The notes under the pieces: model-generated
The model's input: the letters and a program-made list of their open reading frames with translations, nothing else
What the model was told of the DNA's origin: nothing
Databases searched by the model: none
Shown here: positions 1 to 8,797 of the stretch, piece after piece
Numbering within the stretch: the first letter of the stretch is position 1
How the letters are laid out: every line of letters begins with the position of its first letter
Program-made: the position numbers and the translations under genes
Assembly: GCA_905215065.1 (NCBI GenBank)
Contig: CAJMOF010000005.1
Coordinates: forward strand, 1-64,000
From: an uncultured bacterium
Lineage (GTDB): Bacteria; Actinomycetota; Coriobacteriia; Coriobacteriales; Coriobacteriaceae
DNA: 64,000 nucleotides
Direction: 5' to 3'

Positions 1-4
1 CCCA

Positions 5-138
5 TGGTCGCCGGGCTGACGAGATGGTTTTGGTTTGTCGCGAGTTCCGCACGCAAAGAAGGCCACTTAATGTGGCCTTCGTCTTGCGCAGGACTGTCCG
101 AGCAGCAAACCAAAACCATCTCGTCAGCCCGGCGACCA
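5..138. repeat. Long inverted repeat with nested terminator hairpin
   Basis: Bases 5-37 and 106-138 are perfect reverse complements (33 bp). The 68-base loop holds a second hairpin, 58-66 paired with 72-80, which looks like a rho-independent terminator stem. No gene is visible here. The structure may end a transcript coming from outside the window, or be a mobile palindromic repeat. Confidence 0.8.
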
Positions 139-166
139 CCCCTCTCAAAGATTTTCAAAAAAGTTG

Positions 167-196
167 TTGACGTGCGCGTAACGACTCGTCTAATAT
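167..196 (+). promoter_or_regulatory. Promoter of the tRNA-Ile/Ala/Ile cluster
   Basis: A TTGACG -35 box at 167-172 and a TAATAT -10 box at 191-196 are separated by 18 bases. They lie 15 bases upstream of the first tRNA, as expected for a strong housekeeping sigma factor promoter. Confidence 0.75.
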
Positions 197-210
197 ATCC
201 CTTGCGCGAT

Positions 211-287
211 GGACCTGTAGCTCAGTTGGTTAGAGCGTCCGGCTGATAACCGGGAGGTCACAAGTTCGAATCTTGTCAGGTCCACCA
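211..287 (+). tRNA. tRNA-Ile (GAT)
   Basis: A 77-nt cloverleaf with encoded CCA. The anticodon loop reads CTGATAA, giving anticodon GAT. The T arm contains GTTCGAATC. It is identical to the copy at 435-511. Confidence 0.95.
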
Positions 288-300
288 CTTTCTTTCGCAA

Positions 301-342
301 TAAACACCCCAGCGAGAGCCGAGTCGCCGCTGGGGTGTTTAT
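301..342 (+). terminator. Terminator between tRNA-Ile and tRNA-Ala
   Basis: A 14-bp perfect stem (301-314 with 329-342) built on ACCCCAGCG, followed by TTATT. The T-run is weak, so read-through into the next two tRNAs is possible; no separate promoter is obvious for them. Confidence 0.6.
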
Positions 343-354
343 TACTGTCTCCGT

Positions 355-430
355 GGGGGTTTAGCTCAGCTGGGAGAGCGCGGGCTTTGCAAGCCTGAGG
401 TCAGGGGTTCGATCCCCCTAACCTCCACCA
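355..430 (+). tRNA. tRNA-Ala (TGC)
   Basis: A 76-nt cloverleaf with encoded CCA. The anticodon stem-loop GGGCTTTGCAAGCC gives anticodon TGC. The acceptor stem GGGGGTT pairs with AACCTCC with one G-U pair. Confidence 0.95.
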
Positions 431-434
431 TGAT

Positions 435-511
435 GGACCTGTAGCTCAGTTGGTTAGAGCGTCCGGCTGATAACCGGGAGGTCACAAGTTCGAATCTTGT
501 CAGGTCCACCA
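435..511 (+). tRNA. tRNA-Ile (GAT), second identical copy
   Basis: Sequence identical over 77 nt to the tRNA at 211-287, anticodon GAT, CCA encoded. It begins four bases after tRNA-Ala. An Ile-Ala-Ile order without rRNA genes suggests duplication from an rRNA spacer. Confidence 0.95.
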
Positions 512-525
512 TCAAAACTGTGAAG

Positions 526-555
526 AGCCTCGAGGGTTTCCTCGGGGCTTTTTTC
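526..555 (+). terminator. Terminator of the tRNA cluster
   Basis: The stem AGCCTCGAGG / CCTCGGGGCT (with a G-U pair) around a TTT loop is followed by TTTTTTC. Confidence 0.75.
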
Positions 556-566
556 TTACCTGCTGG

Positions 567-585
567 AGTAGTCAAAAGAGCCCCG
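567..585. repeat. Left half of a hairpin repeat interrupted by the IS element (13-bp direct repeat copy 1)
   Basis: AGTAGTC at 567-573 is the left arm of a small repeat whose right arm, GACTACT, is at 2193-2199. Bases 573-585 (CAAAAGAGCCCCG) are repeated exactly at 2171-2183, just past the other IS end. Confidence 0.7.
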
Positions 586-811
586 GGTTGATTTCCGATC
601 TCAGCCGAACACATTGAGCGGATAGGCCATTCCCGCAGTTAGCCGAACGCCCCCGCGGCCCCTCCTGGGGTCCGGGGGCGCCGTTTTCCCAGTTGAAGGA
701 ACGGTGGAGATGTGTTTCGATGGGTCCGGTGGCCATGCTCCGCCCGCCGCCCGGCACCTCTTCCCAGACTCAGCCGGACGGTCGGTCCGTCTATTCCGTT
801 TTTCCTCTAGG

Positions 812-2052
812 CTAGGCCAGCGGGGCATCGCCCCTCTCGGCGCGCGCCCTCTCGATGAGCCCCGGCGTCAGGTCGAGATCGACGAGCGCCACGTCCTCCA
901 CGCCGTAGGCGTCCAGCAGCGCCGCCGCGTCCTCCCCGAGCATCGCCCTGAAGGCGCGGGCGGGCGTCGAGAAGCCGAGCGCGCCGCGGGGCTCGGAGTT
1001 CACGTGCGACATGGCCAGCGCCAGGTCCGCCGGGGCGAGCCGGTCGAACCTGAGTCCGGAGCCCTTGGGCAGCAGCTTCCTTATCTCGACGTGGTTTCGC
1101 TCGCAGGCGCCCTTCTGGTCGCTGCGCCTCGGGTCGCAGTAGAACAGCCTCGTCTCGCCCGGCCCCTCGCCGATGAGCGCCGCGATGGCGCCCTCGTCGG
1201 AGAACTCGGCGCCGTTGTCGGTGAGCACGGCGCGGAACACGCGACGCGCCCGGCGGTCTTCTCCGCCAGCGGCAGCGCGAGCTGGAGCCTGCTGGGGCGA
1301 TGCAGCAGCGTGAGCAGGCAGGCGGAGTCCTCCCGGGCGCCCTCGACGGTGTCCATCTCCCAGGCCGCGGCGCACGCGTCCTCCCCGAGGGCGAGGAACG
1401 CGGCATGCGACCTGCGGGCGGAGTGGCGGGTCGCCGCCCGGCCCGCGGCGCGCTTCCTCGGCCTGTAGCCGACCTTGCGCCTGAGCTCCATGTCGGTCAT
1501 GCCGTCGTAGCCCGCCGAGACCCAGCGGTAGATGGTCGACGGCGACAGGTCCACCGGGCCGCCGTTGCGCGCCGCCATCTGCTCGGGCGACAGCCCCCGG
1601 CGCAGGCAGTCCCTTATCGCCTCCAGCCTGGCCGCCGCGGCGGGCTCGTCGGCGTCTATCCCGCGCCTGGACGAGACGAGGACCGAGTCGGCGCACAGCT
1701 GCGCGGCCCGGGCCTCGTAGAAGACGTGGGGGCGGCGCTTGCAGCCGATCGCGCGGTACCGCCCGCAGCCGTTGCAGCATCGCGGCCACGCCGCCAGGCG
1801 CGGGCAGGCCGCCGACAGGTCGGCGGAGGCGTCCACGCGCTCGCCGCGCCTGGCCTTCGGCGCCGTCACGAATCTGTGCGACGCCACCTCGGCGCTCACC
1901 GTCGAGGGCGACCTGCCCAGCTCCCTCGCGATCTCCCTGCACGACGCCCTGCGCTCCAGCATCCTCTGGACCGTGTCCCGCTCGTGCCTCGTGAGCCTTC
2001 CGTAGGCCCTCGGGACCGCCCTCGCGGAGCCACTCTTCCTCTTTCCGGACAT
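812..2052 (-). pseudogene. IS30-family transposase, frameshifted
   Basis: The N-terminal part (from ATG at 2052, after a GGAGG site) reads through an IS30-type helix-turn-helix (RLTRHERDTVQRML, then REIARELGRSPSTVSAEV) and the first catalytic Asp in AWEMDTVEG, up to LPLAEKTAG. The remainder is in the -1 frame: RVFRAVLTDNGAEFSDE with the second Asp, then QKGACERNH with the catalytic Glu, ending at 812. The shift lies around 1241-1260 and fits a one-base deletion. I see no canonical slippery heptamer there, so decay or a sequencing error in this GC-rich stretch is more likely than programmed frameshifting. Full length would be about 413 residues, close to the family norm. Confidence 0.8.
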
Positions 2053-2105
2053 GCCGTCCTCCGATCTCCCGGGGCCGGCCGGTCCGGCCCTCAGGGTATC
2101 GGGTT

Positions 2106-2141
2106 CCCACATTCATCCGCACATGTGCGGATGAATGTGGG
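2106..2141. repeat. 36-bp perfect palindrome inside the IS30-like element
   Basis: Bases 2106-2141 equal their own reverse complement (CCCACATTCATCCGCACA and mirror). The palindrome lies between the right terminal inverted repeat and the transposase start, where it could bind transposase or control its expression. Confidence 0.8.
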
Positions 2142-2170
2142 AGGTGTTCGGATAAAGTCGATAATCAAGG

Positions 2171-2199
2171 CAAAAGAGCCCCGTCCCAAAAAGACTACT
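2171..2199. repeat. Right half of the IS-interrupted hairpin repeat (13-bp direct repeat copy 2)
   Basis: Contains the second copy of CAAAAGAGCCCCG (2171-2183), then TCCCAAAAA and the right arm GACTACT. Removing the IS and one direct repeat restores a 35-nt hairpin repeat with 7-bp arms, very similar to the intact copy at 32697-32733. Confidence 0.7.
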
Positions 2200-2291
2200 T
2201 TGATTTTGTGTGCTGTGCGAAAGTTTGGGTAGTATAGCTATTCAATGCGGCGGGCTGCCGCGTGTTAACCGCTACGTACCGGAGGTGTTCC

Positions 2292-2792
2292 ATGGTTCGT
2301 GTCGACATAGAGACCATCGTCATGGCCGCCGGTCCCGTGCCATCGCTTATCGTGCTTCGCGAGCGCTGCAGCAAATCGGACTCGCCCGCGCCGCTGCGTT
2401 CCCTTTCCATTCAGACTGGTTCGTTTGAAGCTGCTGCCATCAGCCGCGGCATCGATAGCGGTCGCGCCGAGCGCCCGATTACCCATGACCTGTTGCTCGA
2501 TACCGTTGACGCCTTGGGCGCCAAACTCGAGCGCATCGAGATAGTTCGCGCCGAGCCGCCGGTGTTTTACGCGACGATTGTCGTACTGGCCGATGGTGAC
2601 GAGCGCAAGATCGATGCCCGCCCCAGCGATGCCATCGCCCTTGCCGTGCGCAGCAATGCTCCCATGTTTGTGGAGGACGACATCATGAATCGCCTGGGCA
2701 CCGTTTCTGCCCATGCCGAGGAAGTCGACGACGAGCAGGAGTTCGAGAAGTTCGACGAGTTCGTCCATACGCTCTCCCCCGATGACTTCTAA
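2292..2792 (+). CDS. Bifunctional nuclease domain (DUF151/BFN) protein
   Basis: A 166-residue protein. The ATG at 2292 is preferred because GGAGG lies 6 bases upstream. The core (AAAISRGIDSGRAERPITHDLL, split here as AAAISRGID and ERPITHDLL, then VFYATIVVL and DARPSDAIALAVR) is typical of the DUF151 family, for which nuclease activity has been reported in plants and a fold structure is known in bacteria. The acidic tail after residue 145 is less conserved. The next gene starts directly on its stop codon, so the two are probably co-translated. The cellular role in actinobacteria is not established. Confidence 0.85.
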   Translation: MVRVDIETIVMAAGPVPSLIVLRERCSKSDSPAPLRSLSIQTGSFEAAAISRGIDSGRAERPITHDLLLDTVDALGAKLERIEIVRAEPPVFYATIVVLADGDERKIDARPSDAIALAVRSNAPMFVEDDIMNRLGTVSAHAEEVDDEQEFEKFDEFVHTLSPDDF

Positions 2793-3182
2793 ATGCGGGG
2801 CGTCCAGGTTGCGGAGCGTTCGCTGATGGCCGGCGGCATGTCGGCTGAGGCGGCCGCCATCGCGCGTGAAGCCCAGATGCGCTCGGAAGCATCCGAGGCG
2901 GCCCGCCTCGCCTATGTGACACAGGCCCGTACGCTTCGCGAGCGCCGCGGCTCGTTTATCAAGATGGTTGTCATCTCCGCCCTTGTCGCGGCAATCTGCT
3001 CGCGCCTTCGTGGTACAGTTGGTGCGCTTGGGTTTTCGATCTCTACGGGCCTGGTGATCTGGGGCGTGGTCGACGCGGTAATGCTGACCAGTCAGATCAA
3101 GGTGCTCGACAAGCGTGCGGTGGATATGATGCACGCCCGCGACGCTGCCGCCAAGATCGCTGCTGAGGCACAAGAACTGTAA
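2793..3182 (+). CDS. Small membrane protein of unknown function
   Basis: A 129-residue protein I do not recognise. The ATG follows the TAA of the upstream BFN gene without a gap, which suggests translational coupling; a second ATG at 2826 is possible. The N-terminal 50 residues are charged and alanine-rich. Two hydrophobic segments follow (about residues 57-70 and 77-100), so it is probably a small integral membrane protein. The C-terminus is a charged helix. The pair with the BFN gene may be an operon reaching the next gene. Confidence 0.65.
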   Translation: MRGVQVAERSLMAGGMSAEAAAIAREAQMRSEASEAARLAYVTQARTLRERRGSFIKMVVISALVAAICSRLRGTVGALGFSISTGLVIWGVVDAVMLTSQIKVLDKRAVDMMHARDAAAKIAAEAQEL

Positions 3183-3212
3183 CGACGCCGGATTCGATGG
3201 GAAGGTCTAAAG

Positions 3213-3662
3213 ATGGCACAGGATATGCAGGACGCCGGTAACGTCTCCGCTGAGCTCGACGCCATGGTGTGCGATCTGATTGGCGCCTTCTTGGACGACC
3301 TGGCCGCGGGCGAGAACCCGGGCGTGGTTGTGGCAATTGAGGACGCCGCTTCCAACCGTTATCTGGCCGCACTCGACGAAGATGGCGAGGAGGCATGCCT
3401 GGAGGCTGCCACCAACTTTATCTCCGAGCACAAGATGGGTCTTAAGGACGAGGGCCTGGGCCGTATCGCCCGCTATGCCATCGGCTACACCGGCTGCGTC
3501 GAGATTGACGGCGGCTATCACGATGCTCTGCTCGTGAGCTTCTTCGAAACCACGCTCGAGAGCGGTTTTTCGGCATACGTGCTGTATGAGGGCATGGGTG
3601 CCGGCGATGGTTTTATGTGGAGCGACCCTGAACCTGCAGGTGAGGAAACCCCTCTTATCTAA
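3213..3662 (+). CDS. Conserved-type soluble protein of unknown function
   Basis: 149 residues, acidic, with no signal peptide or membrane segment. The start has a GGAAGG site ten bases upstream. The sequence reads as a compact alpha/beta domain (GLGRIARYAIGYTG, then GGYHDALLVSFFETT), but no catalytic motif is visible and I do not recognise the family. It is 30 bases downstream of the small membrane protein and upstream of typA, on the same strand. Confidence 0.6.
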   Translation: MAQDMQDAGNVSAELDAMVCDLIGAFLDDLAAGENPGVVVAIEDAASNRYLAALDEDGEEACLEAATNFISEHKMGLKDEGLGRIARYAIGYTGCVEIDGGYHDALLVSFFETTLESGFSAYVLYEGMGAGDGFMWSDPEPAGEETPLI

Positions 3663-3779
3663 AATCGCTAAAATAAACGAGTTTTCGGTAAAAGGCTCAA
3701 TATTCCCGCTGAGCGTTGTATCGCTGGGCGGGTCGCATACGCGTGCCGTTTGTATATGGATAGAAGATAGGGGAACTAC

Positions 3780-5618
<1,839 letters not shown>

Positions 5619-5645
5619 GCGCTGGGGCTTATAACTGCCAATAAG

Positions 5646-5680
5646 AAAGGGCGTCGACCGCAATGGTCGGCGCCCTTTTT
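5646..5680 (+). terminator. Terminator after typA
   Basis: AAAGGGCG-TCGACC pairs with GGTCGG-CGCCCTTT around a short loop and ends in TTTTT. Confidence 0.85.
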
Positions 5681-5707
5681 GGTGCAATGGGATCAGGTTG
5701 CTTTGCG

Positions 5708-5740
5708 CCACCACAAAGGTGCCTGGCCCTTTTGTGGTGG
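5708..5740. repeat. CCACCACAAAGG hairpin repeat, copy 1
   Basis: CCACCACAAA (5708-5717) pairs with TTTGTGGTGG (5731-5740), loop GGTGCCTGGCCCT. A closely matching copy in the opposite orientation is at 44976-45012. Confidence 0.7.
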
Positions 5741-5747
5741 TTGGCGG

Positions 5748-6893
5748 CTAGGCGGTGGGGAGTCCTGGCGTGTTAGCCGGCTGCTGCGGCTTGAGGTGGG
5801 CGTTGCGCCAGATGATCTGGATGGCGTAGCCGAGCGTGAAGACGAAGGCTACACCGCTGACAAAGTTGCCCATAAGAGGAAGTGCCGTGAGTGCGCCCGC
5901 GACGATACCGCCCATGGCGGCCATGGCGTAGCGGTTTTGGTTGTGTCCGACCATGCGCGCGACCGCGGTGCCCGTAAATGCCGCCGAGACCAAAGCGATG
6001 CCGATGACGCCGCACATGAGGGCGGCGGCGAGCGACAGGCCTGCAATCGAGATGATGAGCAGCAGCACGGCGGGAGCGACGGCGACCGTGCCCAGAAGAC
6101 CACTTACCCACAGCGGCATGGGACGCTGATGGAGCATGCCGGCAGCGCTGGCGGTTGCGCGTGGAAAGACAAGCTCAAGCAGGATGGCGACAAAGCAGGT
6201 GGAAAGCGCCGCGGCAACGATGCCGCCGATAATGTCGTTGGCCGTAGAGGTGTTCTCGTTCTCGGTCCGGTCGATCTTGAGAGCTCCGACCTGGGCGCCC
6301 TCGGCCCGCTCGGGGTCCTGTGAGACGTGGGCGTTCACCGTGCCGGTGATGCGGGCGTTTTTACCCAGGATGAGCTTGTCGGCCCAGACCTCAACATCGC
6401 CATCGACGGTGCCGTCGATGGTTACGGTGTCGCCGGCAAGCGCCGCCGATTTGGCGGAGCCGCGCAGGGCGACCGTTTCGCCTGCCGCGTAAAAACAGTT
6501 GGCGGTGCTGCCGGTGTTGAGCACGACGTGCTGGCCGGCCACCGTGACGCTGCCATCGATTGCGGTTTTGGCGATATCGATGGTGCGTGCCGCCAGACGA
6601 ACGGCGCCGCCTACGGTGCAATCGCGAATCGACAGGTTCTCACCCGCCGCGATAATATCGCGGCCGATGGAGGCGTCGTCTAGGTTGAGACTTTGGCCGG
6701 CCCAGTACAGGTCGCCTTCGATACCGGACGGAGTTGAGTCAACTTCGGTTGCGAGCACGTTTCCCGCGGTGTCGGTGCCGGCGAACGACACCGTGGGAAG
6801 TGCGGTGAGCGCGAGCGCAATCAGCGCGAATAGGATGGTGATGCGGGCCTGCGCTTTGTGGCGCCGGATCGACGGTACTTGGTTGCAAGGCAT
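5748..6893 (-). CDS. Bactofilin-like (polymer-forming) exported membrane protein
   Basis: A 381-residue protein starting at ATG 6893, preceded by GAAGGA. Residues 1-38 form a signal peptide or anchor. Residues 55-190 are a run of short repeats with alternating hydrophobics and glycines (IEGDLYWAGQSL, SIGRDIIAAGENL, TIDGTVDGDVEVWADKL), the right-handed beta-helix pattern of bactofilins. The C-terminal 170 residues hold about five membrane segments. Classical bactofilins are cytosolic and lack this membrane part, so the family call is approximate. It is followed by no gene on its strand before typA. Confidence 0.65.
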   Translation of the reverse strand: MPCNQVPSIRRHKAQARITILFALIALALTALPTVSFAGTDTAGNVLATEVDSTPSGIEGDLYWAGQSLNLDDASIGRDIIAAGENLSIRDCTVGGAVRLAARTIDIAKTAIDGSVTVAGQHVVLNTGSTANCFYAAGETVALRGSAKSAALAGDTVTIDGTVDGDVEVWADKLILGKNARITGTVNAHVSQDPERAEGAQVGALKIDRTENENTSTANDIIGGIVAAALSTCFVAILLELVFPRATASAAGMLHQRPMPLWVSGLLGTVAVAPAVLLLIISIAGLSLAAALMCGVIGIALVSAAFTGTAVARMVGHNQNRYAMAAMGGIVAGALTALPLMGNFVSGVAFVFTLGYAIQIIWRNAHLKPQQPANTPGLPTA

Positions 6894-6999
6894 AGTGAAT
6901 CCTTCGTTAGATACTCGACAGGTATCTAACAGGGTACCCAACGCGCGGGCGCTCTAAAAGAATCTCTCGGTTGCATTTCGAGGGGTTGTGCTGTGCTAC

Positions 7000-7689
7000 C
7001 TACTTTTTACGGTGCAAAAAGCGCGCGATGTCTTCCTCGGTAGGGCTTTTAATGTCAAAGCGCAGTGATAGCCAACGCAGCCCCATGGTCACCACAACGC
7101 ATACGACCAGCGCGGCAACATTGCTCATGAGGCCGCTCATGACGAGGGCTACATAGCTTGCCGATCCGGCGATGGCCGCGATGGCATAGAAGTTGGTGCG
7201 TTGGAAAATGCCCGGGACCACGCCCATAAAGCCGTCGCGCAGCATGCCGCCGCCCACGGCGGTAAAGAAGCCCATCATGATACATACGGCGGGCGCAAAT
7301 CCGTACACCAACGCCTTGTCCGCGCCGGTTGCTGCATAGATGCCGACCGAGATGATGTCGAGCAGGGGAATGAGTTTTTCGGGCTTATCGACGATTGCCG
7401 GGAAGATATAGATGATGGCGGCTGTGGCGATGGAGAGCGGTAGTGCCATGGGCTGGTTGAGGATGTAGACGTTGCCGACCTGGAGCGTCATATCGCGCAA
7501 AAGACCGCCGCCCAGACCGCAGACCACCGCGAGCGCGACCGCGCCCACCAGGTCGAGCTTGTGCTCGCGAGCGACCAGCACGCCCGAGATCGATGCCGCG
7601 ACAACGGCGAACATCTCGAGCCAAAATGGGATAGCGACCATGGCATCCGAGGCGTGTGAAGTAACAGTCATAGCGGCGACGACGGGCAA
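7000..7689 (-). CDS. UPF0126 (TRIC/glycine-transporter-type) membrane protein
   Basis: About 229 residues with seven predicted membrane helices arranged as two UPF0126 repeats; the signature GGLLRDM (first repeat) and GGGMLRDG (second repeat) are clear. Bacterial members are proposed to be cation channels or glycine transporters. I chose TTG at 7689 because AAAGGA lies eight bases upstream; ATG at 7671 lacks a ribosome site but is a real alternative. The stop at 7000 leaves about 100 bases to the bactofilin-like gene, so the two could be cotranscribed. Confidence 0.8.
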   Translation of the reverse strand: MPVVAAMTVTSHASDAMVAIPFWLEMFAVVAASISGVLVAREHKLDLVGAVALAVVCGLGGGLLRDMTLQVGNVYILNQPMALPLSIATAAIIYIFPAIVDKPEKLIPLLDIISVGIYAATGADKALVYGFAPAVCIMMGFFTAVGGGMLRDGFMGVVPGIFQRTNFYAIAAIAGSASYVALVMSGLMSNVAALVVCVVVTMGLRWLSLRFDIKSPTEEDIARFLHRKK

Positions 7690-7804
7690 GATGAGGTCCT
7701 TTGATTCTCGGGTTTGAACAATGCCCGTACATAGTACATGGTTGGCGGCGATTGAGACCCTATTGCTCGGCAAACGGTAGGGACTGGGAACGGTCATGGG
7801 TACC

Positions 7805-7869
7805 AAACATGTACATCAGCCTCCAAAGATGCCGAAAAATGTCGTTTTTGGAGGGTGATGTACATGTTT
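7805..7869. repeat. Long hairpin with 23-bp arms
   Basis: Bases 7805-7827 pair with 7847-7869 at 22 of 23 positions (AAACATGTACATCA outermost). The 19-base loop is GATGCCGAAAAATGTCGTT. No T-run follows on either side, so it is not an obvious terminator. It is upstream of the UPF0126 gene. Confidence 0.75.
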
Positions 7870-7915
7870 GAGATTCAAGGTGAAATCGAAAGCAATGGGG
7901 GACGTGGCTGAATAG

Positions 7916-8053
7916 GAGGGATGTCCAAATTTTGAGCGGAGCTCAAAATTTATTCGGTCGGCTTGCGCCGACCGCGCTGCGCTAAAAACGCGCCACTGGC
8001 GCGTTTTCTTTACGCTCCGCGTCCTGACGGGTTCGAATCCCTCCTCCTCCGCC
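7916..8053 (+). other. Run of hairpins ending in a tRNA-Ser 3' fragment
   Basis: Bases 8029-8053 are identical to the T arm and acceptor 3' side of the neighbouring tRNA-Ser(CGA), but on the opposite strand. Upstream lie three consecutive hairpins: AAATTTTGAGC/GCTCAAAATTT, CGGTCGGC/GCCGACCG and AAAACGCGCCA/TGGCGCGTTTT. GGAGGGAT at 7916-7923 can close the set with ATCCCTCC at 8037-8044. No 5' half of a tRNA is present, so it is not a functional tRNA. Confidence 0.55.
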
Positions 8054-8076
8054 GTATTTGCTTGTAAGGGACTCTA

Positions 8077-8108
8077 AACAAAAAAGCCCCCGTTTTCGGG
8101 AGCTTTCT
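8077..8108 (-). terminator. Terminator after tRNA-Ser(CGA)
   Basis: On the minus strand, AAAGCTCCCG pairs with CGGGGGCTTT (one mismatch) and is followed by TTTTTTGTTT. Confidence 0.75.
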
Positions 8109-8117
8109 TAACCAAAA

Positions 8118-8208
8118 TGGCGGAGGAGGAGGGATTCGAACCCTCGTGACCTTATACAGGCCAAACGGTTTTCGAGACCGCCGCATTCAACCACTCTGCC
8201 ACCCCTCC
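8118..8208 (-). tRNA. tRNA-Ser (CGA)
   Basis: A 91-nt class II tRNA with a long variable arm and encoded CCA. The anticodon loop TCTCGAAAA gives CGA. Acceptor GGAGGGG pairs with CTCCTCC (one G-U). Confidence 0.92.
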
Positions 8209-8214
8209 GCGTGG

Positions 8215-8248
8215 GGTAAAAACAAAGCAGGCTCGAAGGCCTGCTTTG
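8215..8248 (-). terminator. Terminator after tRNA-Ser(GGA)
   Basis: CAAAGCAGGC and GCCTGCTTTG form a 10-bp perfect stem; on the minus strand TTTTT follows. Confidence 0.75.
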
Positions 8249-8256
8249 GAATTAAC

Positions 8257-8347
8257 TGGCGGAGAGTCAGGGATTTGAACCCTGGAGACGCTTTTGACGC
8301 CTACACGATTTCCAATCGTGCTCCTTCGGCCACTCGGACAACTCTCC
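8257..8347 (-). tRNA. tRNA-Ser (GGA)
   Basis: A 91-nt class II tRNA with encoded CCA. The anticodon stem-loop ACGATTGGAAATCGT gives GGA. Acceptor GGAGAGT pairs with ACTCTCC. Confidence 0.93.
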
Positions 8348-8363
8348 GTTAAATGCGAAAGTC

Positions 8364-8391
8364 AGTATACACGAGGAATCGCAAAGTGCAA
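8364..8391 (-). promoter_or_regulatory. Promoter of the tRNA-Ser genes
   Basis: On the minus strand, TTGCAC (8391-8386) and TATACT (8369-8364) are 16 bases apart and lie just upstream of tRNA-Ser(GGA). Confidence 0.7.
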
Positions 8392-8552
8392 ACAGAAAAG
8401 TTGGCATTTTTTAAAACGCTTGGCCGTGCTTGGCGCTGCAGTGGGGCTTGAGGTCCCAAAAAACGGCTTCCGACCAGCGTGGTTGATCAACTCAATTGTT
8501 CAAAAAAGGGTATTCATAAGCGACTTGGCAATGAATTTAAAAATCTTTGGGT

Positions 8553-8639
8553 GGTGCTGTGGGCCACTGGTATGCATTTTGCGACCACAGCCTTGTGCCC
8601 GCTGACCTGCGGCTTGGCTCAGCTTGTCCCCACGGCACC
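8553..8639 (+). other. Intergenic structured segment upstream of rpsF
   Basis: The 505 bases between tRNA-Ser and rpsF hold no convincing gene. GGTGCTGTGGG (8553-8563) can pair with CCCACGGCACC (8629-8639), closing an 87-nt structure. Part of the same 5' arm (CTGTGG, 8557-8562) can instead pair with CCACAG (8585-8590). A further hairpin, GCTGCA/TGCAGC, is near 8741-8759. The function is unknown; it may belong to the rpsF leader or be an unrelated RNA. Confidence 0.4.
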
Positions 8640-8797
8640 GTATCTTGAACACAGATCCGTCAAGCATTTGGTCAGCATTTGGTTGGAATGCGCATGAAGT
8701 GCCGTGTGAGCATGGACATATGTGGAGGTCATGAGGTTGTAGCTGCATATTCTTGCAGCCTAGGAGGTTGAAAGATATTATTACCAAGTCTTTTCCT

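Larger units (their letters stand above)
586..2170 (-). mobile_element. IS30-family-like insertion sequence
   Basis: A 1585-bp element defined by imperfect terminal inverted repeats: the first 27 bases match the reverse complement of the last 27 at 19 positions, including a shared CCGAACAC block. It is flanked by a 13-bp direct repeat. It carries one transposase gene on the minus strand (812-2052). A GC-rich hairpin near 645-690 probably ends that transcript. The DDE transposase domains place it near IS30. The long direct repeat is unusual for that family, whose duplications are normally 2-3 bp. Confidence 0.75.

Noticed and set aside
1241..1260. Programmed -1 frameshift in the transposase
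   Set aside because: No X-XXY-YYZ heptamer or downstream pseudoknot was seen; a deletion is simpler.
7916..8053. tmRNA or selenocysteine tRNA
   Set aside because: The 3' end looks tRNA-like, but no matching 5' acceptor half, tag frame or TCA anticodon is found.
8553..8639. Signal recognition particle RNA
   Set aside because: The closing stem GGTGC/GCACC resembles small SRP RNA, but the GGAA tetraloop and the conserved GGAAGCAG and GTCAGG loops are missing on both strands.
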